Source: Zeugodacus cucurbitae (Eukaryota > Arthropoda > Insecta > Diptera > Tephritidae). From it: DNA of 64,000 nucleotides. The number at the start of each line of letters is the position of its first letter. Positions within the stretch are counted from its first letter, which is position 1. The stretch spans positions 46,605,732 through 46,669,731 of the forward strand of contig NC_071668.1 in the NCBI RefSeq assembly GCF_028554725.1, read 5' to 3'. Of the stretch, positions 38,032 through 50,671 are shown one piece after another. The translations under genes were made by a program, and so were the position numbers. Below the pieces are notes generated by a model. It was not told the DNA's origin and did no database searches. It saw only the letters and a program-made list of their open reading frames with translations.

Positions 38032-38904
38032 ACAAATTGTTTTGGGCTATCGACACAACCTTATACAACTGAACAATAACAAAAATATTTTAACAAAGCA
38101 ACAATGACAACCTTCAAATTATAATTTTTTGTTTTCTCTTTTATATTTTTCTTATCAACTCGAATAAAATTCTCTTATTATTATCTTCCTCGAAATTTTT
38201 TCATATTTACTCACTTTCTAATCTTTTTCTGGCCTTCCACGAATATTTCAAGACTAAAATTAGCCAGATCGGTTTGGCCGTTTTTGTTTTTTGCGGCACA
38301 AACGAACAGCAATTCATTTTTATATCATATTATTATCAAGCGACAATTATTTTTAATTCCGCACAGGACCATTCAAAAATTTCAAAATTTTTAACTCGTG
38401 ATATCTTTTGAATGGTATGTCAGAATCTAATAATACAAAAAGTTATATAAAGGTTTTGAAGTGATCTTAAATAATAAATCATTTATTTCGATAAGGATTA
38501 ATACTAAGGTATAAATAAAGAGCCTTTTCAAGTAGTGGTATATTAATTAATTTTTTTATATAAAATGGCTTATTGTGACAAAACTATAATAGTTAGAGGT
38601 ATGATGTCGCGACGTTTTTTGTAGATAATGATAAGTTCTACAAAAGTGTAGTACATCACTTTGTTATATCGTTTTCGCAGCATTCGCGATTAAAGAACGT
38701 TTTTTGGAATTTTTTTACATTATCGGAGTTTTGGTAAGGAACCCTATTGTTTTTAAACTAAATATAGCCTATGTCACTCAGGGATAGTATAGCTTTCCAA
38801 CGGTGAAAGAATTTTTCAAATCGGTTTAGTAGTTTCGGAGCCTATTCGACACAAACAAACAAAAAAAAACAAACATTTCCTCTTTATAATATTAGTATAG
38901 ACAA

Positions 38905-40949
38905 ACTCTCGGTAGTTAAAAAATCCTAGTATAAGGTGAAAAGGAACAAGGGGAAGGGATGACCCGATTTAAACCATTTTTGATGCAGAGGCACATTAGT
39001 AGAATAAAAGTATGCCCTCTAAATTTCTAAAGAATTATAGGAAAAATTTACAGCTACATATATTCGGTAAAAAACTAGACATAGACACTAACAATGATCT
39101 GTGGCCTTGAGTATAGTACGATTTTTTTATTTTTGATGGCGCACCTCCAACGCTATATTAGTGAAATTTTGTTTCTGATATCTTTCTAGGTTATCGTTTT
39201 ATATATTTTAAAGCGAACGAATCTGAGAATTGCAGATTGTGTGATAAGAGAAGTAGGGGTGATTAGGATCAAGATGTTATGGATATGGTATGAATCAAAT
39301 CGGGTTAAAATTGGTTTTTTGATTCAAAAGTAGACGGCACTACGCTGATTTTAAAATTTTAATATCAATTTAAGTTCAGCTCTTCAATACCATCTTCACT
39401 GTGGAATTTATATTATTCAAGGGCGATACATCGATTATAGCTTCTTATATAAAAATTTTAATACGAGTTTTCTTTCGAATGGCTATCGTTTGGACTGCAA
39501 GCTAAATAATAGAGCCAGGCACGCACTCTTAAACGCTATTTATTACGATTGAACAGCTCAGAATCATTAAATCGCTATTGTTTTTGGACGATTTTAAGTT
39601 CGCTTACTTAGCTCGAAGTGTTTTTTCCCGTCTTCAGTGGTCATATGGTCTATTTTGAATTTAGCAATAAATGTGCTCCATTTGAGACTGAATTGATCTC
39701 TTGAAGGTTTGATCTTACATCAAAACGTATGACTAAATTAGACCATAATAGGTAGACCAAGATAGTATTAGATAGCGTTTCGTGCTTGAAGTTAGGTTGC
39801 ACCTTCTACGGTACAAAAATATATTTGAATAACATTGCAAGGAGGAGAATTTCTCTCTAACTAGCTTTCTTTACATTTATATCCAATATTCTGTGTCAAT
39901 AAATCTGTACATTTGTAAGTATTTACATAAAGACAAATATATTTATTAGCGCATATGCATATTTTTGGTGCACTTGTACAATATGTGTATTCAATTTTCA
40001 TTTTCTCAACTGGCAGTAAACTCGTTTAATTGTAATTTATGTGCAGGTTTTGTTTATGTCGGAAAAAAGTGAAATCGTTTTATGGCCGAATTGAGTGCAA
40101 TTTGCAGGAATATCTGTTAGTGTGCGGGAAAAAGGTCAAATGTAACAACTCCTATGAAATATGGGCGGCAGCAAACAATGTCACAATGCAAATGCTCACA
40201 TATTGCCATATTTGAAGTTAGTAAACCGCTGCCACTCAATTTCTTTACCCACAAGTGGTTGATCTTTTTTTATTGGAATCCAAATTAGACTTTTTGTTTA
40301 GGGCAGCTATTTACATATAGATAGATATTTATGTATGTACGCACTTATATAAATTCATATGTGCATATGCGTGAAATGAGCGAAAATGCATGATGAGGAT
40401 ATTGTTATTAGCCTATGTACATTTTCTTGTATAAAGGAAGGGATGAAAATATATCCGTGTCCGCTTAATGTTCTATACACACATGTTCGCTTGTTTTCCC
40501 GTGTATTTCACGATAGTAATAAACAGTTGAATCCGGAATGTACTTTCATAAATCCGATCGTAATGAAATACCGGTTAAATTGTATTTACTAATTCTCTGA
40601 TAGAAAATATATACACTCCTAACTTATCTACTGATCATTATCTTTTACTAATAAAATTATGAGGATCATGCTCTTGATGAAGATTACCATTATTCCTAAC
40701 CAACGGGCTTATATATAAAGAATATTGGGGATATTTCTGACACCAGAGATTAACAGAATAGTGTTTAGTTTAAGCTCCTTTAATTTATCAATGAAAAAAA
40801 GTTTTCTGTAAAAAAGGCGTATCAGACGTAAATCACAAGGAAATCGTTCGCTTTCTTACTCTAAAAATACTAATTGAGTGATCAAATATTACCACAAACC
40901 CGATCTGTTACAGACAAGCAATATATTATACGCATAACCATGTCGAGTC
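38905..40949. other. intergenic DNA, no recognised feature
   Basis: AT-rich, with short TATGTATGTAC-type motifs. Nothing supported. Confidence 0.45.
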
Positions 40950-41620
40950 ATAGGTAACTTTACCAGAATCGCCTTCCGGCAACCGGATCAGTGCAGTGTC
41001 TTCCAAGGGGAGATTACTGCAATTTAAGAGAACCTTCTCCTTCTGTCAAAAAAGTGTTAACGGGCAGGTATATATTTATATTTACAGATAGCCAACTAGC
41101 TTTAAAATCACTAAAGTTCCATAGAATCTCGTCGAAGATAGTGCAAGAATGATTGGAGCTATTAGTGACGCTGACATCATTTTTCACGATAAACCTGTAA
41201 TGGTTCCAGGACATAGTGATATTGCTGGAAACTGCGAGGCAGATGAACTAGCCAAATTGGACACCACCTTACAGTTAGATATCAATAAAGAGGGAATATG
41301 CTTACATTTGGCCACATGTAGATATTTCGACAAATATGCTGTAGATATAGCTGAGTGTCAGTGGAGACAATAACTGACTTGTTTCAGAAGCAAACTCAAT
41401 TATTGAAATTTAAAAAAATACATAACAACCCTAGTAGTGGTGTTAACAGATCATCTTCTGATTGGGAGACGCGCCAGAAGTCTAAGGGTATCTTACAATG
41501 AAGTAAGTTACGCAGTTTCCTCGATGATGTGACGGAAGTTGACTTCAGACTCTTTGAATTATTTAATTTCATAAAGATCACAGGGTGATTCAATGAGGAC
41601 TTAATAGTTTGAGGCAATTC
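40950..41620 (+). pseudogene. RNase H and C-terminal remnant of a Jockey/I/R1-type retrotransposon
   Basis: On the + strand VFQGEITAI is followed by YIFTDSQLALKSLK and, after a frameshift, VPGHSDIAGNCEADELAK. These are the blocks of the RNase H domain near the end of I-, R1- and Jockey-type retrotransposons (TDSQ-A, then GH--I-GNE-AD-LA). Further on, LRVSYNEV and, in another frame, LFELFNFIKITG match the far C terminus. Several stops and frame changes show it is dead. Confidence 0.72.
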
Positions 41621-41655
41621 CAGGCCCGATTGTTTGTGTCACACAGAAATAAAAG

Positions 41656-42740
41656 AGTTATATATATATATAAATGATCAGCATGACGAGTGGAGTTGAA
41701 ATCCGGATGTTTGTCCGTCCGTCTGTCCGTGCATGTGATAACTTGAGTAAAAATAGAGATATCTTAATGAAACTTGGAGCACATATTCCTTAGCACTCTG
41801 AGGAGGTTGGTATTGAAAATCTAGGAAGGGGCATATCGGGAGGTAATTTTTTTGGGGAAATGGGCGTGGCCCCGCCCCAAAATAGGTTTTATGTACATAT
41901 CTTATATATATATCAACCAAACTCTCTACAGTCATTACTTTTAGGTACTACCTTATACAATTCAAAAATGGAATAATTCGGATTATAACCACGCCCACCT
42001 CCCATCCAAAAGTTATGTTGAAAACCTCTAAAAATGCTTTAATTCAGCATGGAAAAACTCCAGAAACCTTAAATTTCTAAATTTCTTCATTCAAATTGGT
42101 ATACAAAATCTTAAATGGGCGTGGCTCCGCCCACTTATGGGTTAAAAACCATATCTCCAAAACTACTCGACCAATTTCAGGGAAATTCGGTTTGAAAATA
42201 TGCCAAATCGGTTCACAACCACGACCACTTCCTATATACCAGAACTTTGAAGACAATCTGTATCGTTTACTTTACAATATATGTATAAAGTAAGCACTGG
42301 TGGTGTATAAAGTTAGCACTGAACAGAGCTTTGCACAAATACTGCATTTATAGTGTGGCACCCCTTTTTATAAAAATCGCCTAAATCGGACAATAGGTTT
42401 CCAAGGCCCCATATATCGAACATGAGGGCCTCAGTGCTTCTAATTTTTTTTTTAACGAAAATATAGGTGAGTCTCTCAGATATTTTGAAGAAATTTGTAT
42501 AGAATATTTTTTTTCTAATAATATGTCTCCGTGCCAAGAATGGGTGAAATCGGGCCATAACTTCACTTAGTTCCCATATATCTACTATTAGGGTTTCCAA
42601 CTTACAATTGACTTTATACCATATACATATTTGACGAATATGTGAGTCAAATTGTGTACTATATTAATAAAATTAAATAAATAAATTGCGAGAGTATAAA
42701 ATGTTCGGTCACAACCGAACTTAGCCCTTCCTTACTTGTT
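41656..42740. mobile_element. DINE-1-like element, copy E
   Basis: Contains ATGATCAGCATGACGAGTGG, the CCGTCCGTCTGTCCGTGC run, GTGGCCCCGCCCCAAAATAG and CCACGCCCACCTCCCATC blocks, and an intact right end (GCGAGAGTATAAAATGTTCG, then the inverted AAGTAAGGAAGGGCTAAGTT terminus). The left end is eroded. Confidence 0.68.
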
Positions 42741-42795
42741 CAAAATTGCTGCCATTTTTAAGTGGCCGAATCGATGCATTACCACGCCCACAAAC

Positions 42796-42910
42796 AAATT
42801 GTTAAAGGTAATCGCAGAGTCAGAGCATGTGCGAAGAATGATGAAACGCCATAAAATTATCTCTGCGAATGCCCAGCCTTAGACCGATTTTTACGGGATA
42901 GTGTGGAAAA
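42796..42910 (+). pseudogene. short non-LTR retrotransposon tail remnant
   Basis: Reads RRVRACAKNDET and, after a stop, LCECPALDRFLRDSV, the Cys/His tail block of Jockey/I/R1-type elements. It abuts the right end of DINE-1-like copy E. Confidence 0.5.
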
Positions 42911-44113
42911 AACTTTGAAATTTTATTAAATCCGGTGAGTTATTGAATGGTGCTAAGTTGGGGCTCACTTGGGAGCACAATATACCTAATGAGTTCTTTA
43001 GTGCAGCGTCTGGGGATCAGGTATTCTTTCGATCATTCATTTTCAACAATATATGTTCATACTGCTTTCTCCAACTCTGCTAACATATTATCGGCAAAAT
43101 ATAATAATACATTCATACATACATATACCTATACATATATACATATAAACACATTCAATGTATAGTTCTTACCCCACCATTAATCTGCTCTTGCAAAAAT
43201 TTGCAAATATGCAATTTGATTGGCAATTGTAATTGCTCTATTCACTTTCACTCGAATAAAATTTGCATGTGTTGATTAGTTCTTTATTATTTTAGGCCTT
43301 GGTTGTCTATTTTGTTTTGCTTTTTTACGAGTTGTTTTTGCTATTGCAAAAAAATTAAATATGCAAATTAACCACCAGAACACCCTAGCATTACAGGGGC
43401 GTTATGGCACTTTGGATTAATATCCAAATGAGTGGTGCAACATGTTTGATCGATTGACCATATCAATTGGAAAATTTGCATATATTCCACCAACCCAACC
43501 ACCACATACAATACAGTAGCTAGATTCTTATTCAATAATTAAGGGTCGCCTGAGCCAGAGGTTGGCATACCTAAATGCTATAAATATTCTTATTTGCATA
43601 TAGATTTATGTATACGATTTAAGTGTGCTATTATCACCATTTTTTGTGATAAAAATCACTTTTTGTCTGCATTTGGGAAATATCGTTTTTTATGATGGAT
43701 GGGTGTTTCATACGCTCAATTGCACTTCAGTCGCTCAAGGATGTATTGTTCTCATTGCTGAGATTGTTAGGAATAGGGTGGGTATACTTAAATAGAGCTT
43801 AGGAATTAGGAGGATTACTGAGAATCATATGGTAGCATAAACCAAAAAACAAATCGAAATATAACTAAACTCTTATGCCGATACAATATATAGGCAAATT
43901 ATTTACATACATACATGTATGTAAACTTTTAGATGTGAAATGGGGAGAGTGAAACATGTCGAAAATTGCTGAAGCTAAGAGAGCTACTTTATTTTGCGAT
44001 CGGAGAAATTATGCCTCCGTGTTATAGCGCAAAACATATTGTGTCTTCTATAAGAGATTGTGTCATGAGTTACTTAGGCGGAACTTAGTCACTTGGCGAA
44101 CAGAAACAAGACT
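42911..44113. other. intergenic DNA, no recognised feature
   Basis: AT-rich, no gene or named repeat seen. Confidence 0.45.
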
Positions 44114-47100
44114 AACAAGCAAGGAAGGGTTAAGTTCAGGTGTAACCGAATATTTAATGCTCTCGCAATTTTTTTGTTTAATTTTATTAATAGAACACAC
44201 AATTTGACCCACATATTCGGAATAAAGTCCACCCAAAAACAAAAAATCTTTATATACAGTATATGGGGACTGGGGTAATTCCTGGATAGTTTTCTCTCAT
44301 TTTTGTCGCCAGTTACTTCATATCCAAGATTTTACGTTCACTTAATTTTGCTAAGATATCTCACATATTAAGCGATATTTACGGTAGTATATAGTAGTTT
44401 GAAAGTCCGAATACACATTTAACTCATATTTGTATGAGAGGTGGGCGTGGTTATAATCCTATTTCACCCATTTTCATGCTGTATAATGTTATGCCTAAGG
44501 GAAACAACTCCAGAAAATTTTGTTCATATGGCTTTAGTAGTTTACGTGCTACTCAAAAAACTTAGCAACCAAAATTATTCATCTCCATATGCCTCTCCCA
44601 AATGCAATCCTCTGAACCAAATTTAATTTTTATACTCTCGCAACAAAGTTGCTAAGAGAGTATTATATAATAGTTTTGTTCACATAACGGTTGTTTGTAA
44701 CACCCAAACTAAACGAGTTAGATATAGGGTTATATATACCAAAGTGATCAGGGTGAAGAGTGGAGTTCAAATCCGGATGTCTGTCTGCCCGTCCGTCCTG
44801 TCCTGTCCGTCTGTGCAAGCTGTAACTTGAGTAAAAATGAAGATATCTTGATGAAACTAGGCACACTTATTTCTTGGCACCAAAGGTTGCTTTCGAAGAT
44901 GGGCAAAATCGGACCACTGCAACGCCCACAAAATGGCAAAAACCGAAAACACATAAAGTGCCATAATTAAGCCATAAATAAAACTATGAAAATAAAATTT
45001 GATACAAAATATTTGGATGTAATATTTTTGGAGAAGTGGGCGTGGCCCCGCCCCCTACTCAGTTTTTTGTACATATCTTGTAAACTTCTTAAGCTATAAC
45101 AACCAAACTTTTTAGAATCGTTTCTTTAACATACTACCTTATACAGTCCAAAAATGGAAATTGAAACTTGGTTTGTAATATTTTCCTTACATCCCAATGA
45201 TGTGTATGTAATTGGCGTTGAACCGTTTAGCCGGTTATAGCCGAATCGTTAAGGCGCGCCACTCCTCTCATTCCTTCGCAGTTCGGCACCAGTTGGAGAT
45301 TCCAAGTGTAACCTGGTCCCTCCAACGGAATGGAGGCCTTCCCCTTCCTCGGCTTCCTCCGGCAGGTACTGCATCGAATACTTTCTGAGCTGGAGTGTTT
45401 TCGTCCATTCGGACGACATGACCTAGCCAGCGTAGCCGCTGTCTTTTTATTAGCTGAACTATGTCAATGTCGTCGTATAACTCGTACAGCTCATCGTTCC
45501 ATCGTCTGCGGTATTCGCCTTTGCCAATGTTCTGAGGACCATAAATCTTGCGCAAAATATTCCTCTCGAAAACTCCTAGTGTTGTCTCATCTGATGTTGA
45601 CATCGTCCTACTTCTACACCATAAAGCAGGACGACTTGTAGAGTTTGATTTTGGTTCGCCGAGAGAGGACTTTACTTTTCAATTGCCGACTCAGTCCAAA
45701 GTAGCACCTGTTGGCAAGAATGATTATGCGCTGGATTTCGAGGATGGCATTGTTGGTATTGTTGATACTGGTTCCCAGGTATACGAAATTATCTACGACT
45801 TCGAAGTTATGACTGTCAACAGTGACGTGGGAGCCAAGACGCGAATGCGCCGACTGTTGGCTTGATGACAGGAGATATTTCGTCTTATCCTGATTCACCT
45901 CCAGACCCACTCGCTTCGCCTCCTTGTCCATGCGGGTAAAAGCATAACAAACGGCGCGGTTGTTGCTTCCGATGATATTGTGTACGCCAGCAGCTGTACA
46001 CTCTTATAAAAGATTGTACATTCTCTATTTAGCTCTGCAGCTCGTATAATTTTTTCCAGCATCAAGTTAAAGAAGTCACACGATAGTGAGGCACCTTGTC
46101 TGTAACCTCGTTTGGTATCGAACGGCTCGGAGAGGTCCTTCCCAATCATGACGGAGCTTTTGGTGTTGTTCAACGTCAACTTACACATCCGTATTAGTTT
46201 TGCGGGGATACCAAATTCAGACATCGCGGCATAAAGGCAGTTCCTTTTCGTGCTGTCGAAAGCAGCTTTAAAATCGACAAAAAGGTGGTGTGTGTCGATC
46301 CTCTTTTCACGGGTCTTCTCCAAGATTTGGCGCATGGTGAATATCTGGTCAGTTGTCGATTTTCCAGGTCTAAAGCCACACTGATAAGGTCCAATCAGTT
46401 TGTTGACGGTGGGCTTTAGTATTTCACACAGTACGCTCGATAGAACCTTGTATGCGATATTTAGGAGGCTGATCCCACGGTAATTGGCGCAGATTGTGGG
46501 ATCTCCCTTTTTATGGATTGGGCAGAGTACACTGAAATTCCAATCGTCAAGCATGCTTTCTTCCGACCATATTTTGCAAAGAAGCTGTTGCGTGCACCTT
46601 ATCAGTTCTTCGCCGCCGTATTTGTATAGCTCGGTCGGTAATCTATCGGCCCCCGCCGCTTTGTTGTTCTTCAGGCGGGTAATTGCTATTCGAATTTCTT
46701 CATGGTCGGAAGTGTTCCCTCCATAATCCCAGTATGCCCTGGACATCGGTTACCAGATTACCAGATATCGGAGCGTACGCACGTCTAAAACACAGGAGAC
46801 ATGTCTTCCGTCTATCACAACGTGATCGATTTGGTTACGCGTGTTTCGATCAGGAGACAGCCAAGTAGCTTGATGTATTTTCTTATGCTAGAATCTGGTA
46901 CTGCAGACGACCATATTTCGGGCCCCAGCGAATTATTATGCGGATTGTGGCCAGACGTTCATCCACCGGGGTGAATGCCAGGAATCGGCGACGGAGTCTC
47001 TCTCCCACCACAAATCCAACACCAAATTTGCGCTCCATCTTCTTCCGTCCTTGTCCCGTACATCGCACTTCTTGGATGGCGGTGATATCAGTCGTATGAG

Positions 47101-47612
47101 GAAATCAACCAGCTGGGCAGAAGCACCTTCCCAATTAAGGGTCCGGACATTCCAGGTGCATGCCCTTAAATCATTATCCTTAAAACGTTTCATCAAAGGG
47201 GGGTGTCTCATCCCTGGCTTTCTTCGATTTTTCATTGGTACTTCGTTTTTATGTGGTGGGTCCCAAATCCTACGCACAACTGCAAAAACGGGTTGGCCTT
47301 CTCACTTTAACTCGCCTTCAAACGGATGTTTGTTAGCTACCCAGAGGATACTTAGTCTAAAACCGGAAGTCGTGAGCTGCTCATGTGGAGAAGAATCGTT
47401 TCTAAAAATAAAAAATAGCCGAAATCGGACCATAGGTTTTCAAGGTCCCATATATCGAACATGAGGACCTCGACCAACTTTTAATGGACTTTATACCACA
47501 TACATATATGACGAATATGTGGGTCAAATTGTGTATTATATAATATTAAACAAATAAATTGCGAGAGTATAAAATATTCGGTCACAACCGAACTTAGCCC
47601 TTATTTACTTGT
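44114..47612 (+). mobile_element. DINE-1-like composite, copy F, interrupted by RTE-like copy 4
   Basis: The left end AACAAGCAAGGAAGGGTTAA is at 44114 and the inverted right end at 47560-47612 (complement of AAGTAAATAAGGGCTAAGTT). At 44630-44670 a hairpin end (TACTCTCGCAACAAAGTTGC) starts a second unit in the opposite orientation, with the CCGTCCG run at 44788-44812. RTE-like copy 4 occupies about 45197-47400. Confidence 0.65.
45197..47400 (-). mobile_element. RTE-like retrotransposon copy 4, with 5' region but large internal deletions
   Basis: Unlike the other copies it keeps the 5' part. On the minus strand, a leader containing GACTTCCGGTTTTAGACTAA and GATTTGGGACCCACCACATA precedes the endonuclease start TWNVRTLNWEGASAQLVDFL. 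After a frameshift comes DITAIQEVRCTGQGRKKMER with the catalytic QE pair. Deletions then remove the middle of the endonuclease (near 46935) and about 1 kb between endonuclease and reverse transcriptase (near 46765). The reverse transcriptase (45895-46746) has lost the DDIDI part of its YADD box. The tail is of the GTATGTAATTGGCG type, as in copy 3. Confidence 0.82.
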
Positions 47613-48412
47613 TGTAATTTCATTTATAGCATAGTGATTGGAAATTTTGGGTTTTCGGTTAACGCCATTTTGTGGGCGTGACAATGCACAGTGGTTCCGC
47701 CCATAGGCCAAAAATCAATCTCACATTTTTTTGTCAAAATGTATACCGATGACCTCTAAATTGTCCAAACTTCTTATATGCAAACCGCGTTTTCCTAAAA
47801 ATCTAACGGTACTTTCTAAAAATAGAGTTAAATGCATGAACACCTGTACATTTTCAAAGCATATTCGAACTTTTTTGAAAATTTTCGCACCAACAACGCA
47901 CTTCAAATTACTCTGGTAATTGAACAAGGAATCAATATTATTTTTAATGGATTTTGAAGTTAAAGGTATTTAATTTATCTTATGAGGTTAATAACGACTA
48001 ACTTTATTTATGGTTTTTGTGACCTATTTGTTTGTAAATTTTTCTGTTCGTCTTCAATTTGTTTACATTAAGTTTTAATTGTGTTGCCCCCCGATCGCCC
48101 TTTAGGTTTATTTTATATTGTCTTTATCAGAGTATTTAGGTAATAAAAGTGTTAAATTTAGGTGTGGAAATTTGCGGATGTATTTGCAATCGTCACAATA
48201 CTAATGCCCTATGAATTCATTATAACTGGGCTAAGGAAGTTTGAAAAGGAGGATAAGTCAACGTTATTTCAATCCGTGTACTGCTTACTAGAAGAGACAT
48301 TATAAGTTTTTGTTTTAAAGATAATGGCTTAAAAAAAGTTAAAAATTAACTGTATTAAATTGGCTGATTCTTTTATTTTTTCTTACAAAAATTTTTTGAT
48401 ATAATATTATTC
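47613..48412. other. intergenic DNA, partly repeat-derived
   Basis: Includes a TTTTGTGGGCGTGACAATGC block near 47669 that resembles the inside of the DINE-1-like family. No gene seen. Confidence 0.4.
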
Positions 48413-49845
48413 TTGATCCAGGAATAATTGGAAGAGTCTGGCGTAAATCACCTGCTAACAGAATCCTGGCCCCACCAAAAACGTTCATCGACAATCAAGA
48501 TCTTTTAAAGTCCTGTGCAGTACATCCAGCGACTTCTTGAATATTTGGAAAATCTTCGTTATAGCGCTATTTTTGACGATTTTGCCGACTGTGTTTCGTT
48601 GACTTGCAATTTAAGAGTAATTTCAAGGCCGAATTTGCCGTTTGTTTGCCTACTAACAGGTGCCAAGTTGCCCCTATTCCCGTTAATCTTGGTGGTGAAA
48701 ATGAGTGAAATTAATTCTGGAAATACATCAGTCCTCATATACTATATATGATGATTTTCTATTGGACTTTATGGCGAATATATATGTCAAATTGTTTGTT
48801 ATCTTAATAAAATTACATCAATAAATTGCGAGAGTATAAAATGTTCGGTTGGGCCCGAACTTAGCCTTTCCTTATTTGTTACAAATTTTTTTGGGCTACC
48901 GACACAATCTTGTACAATTGAACAATGGCAAAAATATTTTAACAAAGCAACAATGATAACCTTCAAAATATTATTTTTTTGTTTTCTCTTTTCATATTTT
49001 TCTTTTCAACTCGAATAAAATTCTCTTATTATTATCTTCCTCGCAATTTTTCCATATTTACTCACTTTCTAATCTTTTTCTGGCTTTCCACGAATATTTC
49101 AAGACTAAAATTAGCCAGATCGGTTTGGACGTTCTCGTTTTTTTGCGGCACAAACAGCAATTAATTTTTATATTATATTATTATCAAGCGACAATTTTTT
49201 TTAATTCAGCACACGACCATTCAGTAGGGAGCCGACCGTGTGATTTAACCCCCTTCCCGTACCCCCGTGCCCGAGTGACGCCTACAACTCTACAACGCAT
49301 AGTTAGCCGCCGAGCGGCTTTTCAAAATTTTTAACTCGTGATATCTTTTGAATGGAATGTCAGAATCTAATAATTCAAAAAGTTATATAAAGGGCGAAGA
49401 GATCTTAAATAATAAATCATTTATTTCGATAAGGATTAATACTAAGGTACAAATAAAGAGCCTTTTCAAGTAGTGGTATTTCAATTAATTGTTTTATATA
49501 AAATCGTTTATTGTGACAAAACTAGAATAGTTAAAGATATGATGTCGCGACGTTTTTGTAGATAATGATAAGTTCTACAAAATTGTAGTACATCACTTTG
49601 TCATATCTTCAATCGTTTTCGCAGCATTCGCGATTAAGGAAAGTTTTTTGGTATTTTTTTACATTATCGGAGTTTTGGTAAGAACCCTATTGTTTTTAAA
49701 CTAAATATAGCCTATGTCACTCAGGGATAGTATAGCTTTCCAACGGTGAAAGAATTTTTCAAATCGGTTCAATAGTTTCGGAGCCTATTCGAGACAAACA
49801 AACAATAAAACAAACCTTTCCTCTTTATAATATTAGTATAGACAA
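48413..49845 (-). repeat. duplicate of the 37563-38904 segment (Helentron-like copy 2)
   Basis: It starts TTGATCCAGGAATAATTGGA as at 37563 and ends AATATTAGTATAGACAA as at 38904, in the same order and orientation, with only scattered differences. It carries the same helicase relic (48413-48750), the same DINE-1-like right end (48765-48880) and the terminal AATAGCCTATGTCACTCAGG block. It is about 90 bp longer, because of a GC-rich insert at about 49233-49322. Confidence 0.85.
49233..49322. other. GC-rich insert in the duplicated segment
   Basis: About 90 bp beginning GTAGGGAGCCGACCGTGTGA, then CCCCCTTCCCGTACCCCCGT, ending near GCCGCCGAGCGGC. Absent from the sister copy at about 38376. The composition is unlike the surroundings. 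Origin unknown. Confidence 0.7.
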
Positions 49846-50440
49846 CCGTTAGGTTAACAATATGTACTATTATAATTCGTGCAACATATTGCGAGAGTAT
49901 AACGAGGAGGGTCGTGCCCTTAAGCGCCTAAGCACATCACCTCGATTTAAAACATCAAAAAATGCGAGGTTGTTCCATTATAATGAGTTGAAAGTAGGAC
50001 TCGAACTGTTGAAAGTCGAAGAATACTGAGATCAGTGGCTGCCGAACAGCAACAAAAAAAGCTTTCGATCTTTTGAGTAAAAAAAAATTAAAGGCCGTAA
50101 TGACTGTTTCAGATGGTATAACCAACATGTGTCGTACAGTGGAAGCACTATAAGACGGACTAACAATCAATGAAGTTTCCAAATTAGCTGGCATGTCTTC
50201 CAATAATGGTGTTTGATATCTTTTATTATTATATGGAAGTGTAAATGTTTCAAGACCATTTTGCTCCTTCCTTTTGGGTAAAAACGATAACGTACATTTT
50301 AATTATTTTGTAAATTTTTATATGAAAGATAACTTATTCCCATTTTACAATAAGTCAAAAGTTTCAAAAAATAAAACAATAATAGCCTACCGAAAGTTTT
50401 AAAAATCTGACATACTCGATTTCTAGGCTTTCAAAAGATA
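49846..50440. other. intergenic DNA with a weak protein-like trace
   Basis: At about 50060-50215 (+) the translation reads KLKAVMTVSDGITNMCRTVE, then DGLTINEVSKLAGMSS, which hints at a helix-turn-helix of transposase type but contains a stop. Too weak to name. Confidence 0.3.
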
Positions 50441-50671
50441 TACAGTTGAACTTTCCTAAGTCGAATCACCATAATCCACAAAAAAAAATTCGAGTTATAG
50501 ACGTTTTCAATAAAATCTACAATTTTTCAAAAAGCTGTAAAATATAGATTTATACACAGTTTTATTTATTTACTTCGCCTAAAGTTGTATGTATGTATGT
50601 ACAAGGAAATTTGTATGAAATTTGACTTCTATTCTCAATTCAAGAGTTCGAGTTATGGAAGTTCAGCTGTA
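50441..50671. mobile_element. pogo-like MITE, copy 3
   Basis: Starts TACAGTTGAACTTTCCTAAG and ends GAAGTTCAGCTGTA. At 231 bp it is the longest of the set, with extra sequence in the middle. Confidence 0.72.

Larger units (their letters stand above)
37028..38904 (-). mobile_element. Helitron/Helentron-like composite element, copy 1
   Basis: The right edge reads TTTATAATATTAGTATAGAC and the left edge ACTAGCAGACCCGGCC. To my knowledge both motifs bound a repeat family widespread in insect genomes. Between them, on the minus strand, is a decayed Pif1-type helicase (37440-37880). A DINE-1-like right end (37895-38031) lies between the helicase and the minus-strand 5' edge. The part from 37563 onward is repeated at 48413-49845. 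Confidence 0.62.

Noticed and set aside
50060..50215. Possible helix-turn-helix of a pogo-type transposase
   Set aside because: Short, interrupted by a stop, and the match is only a general pattern.
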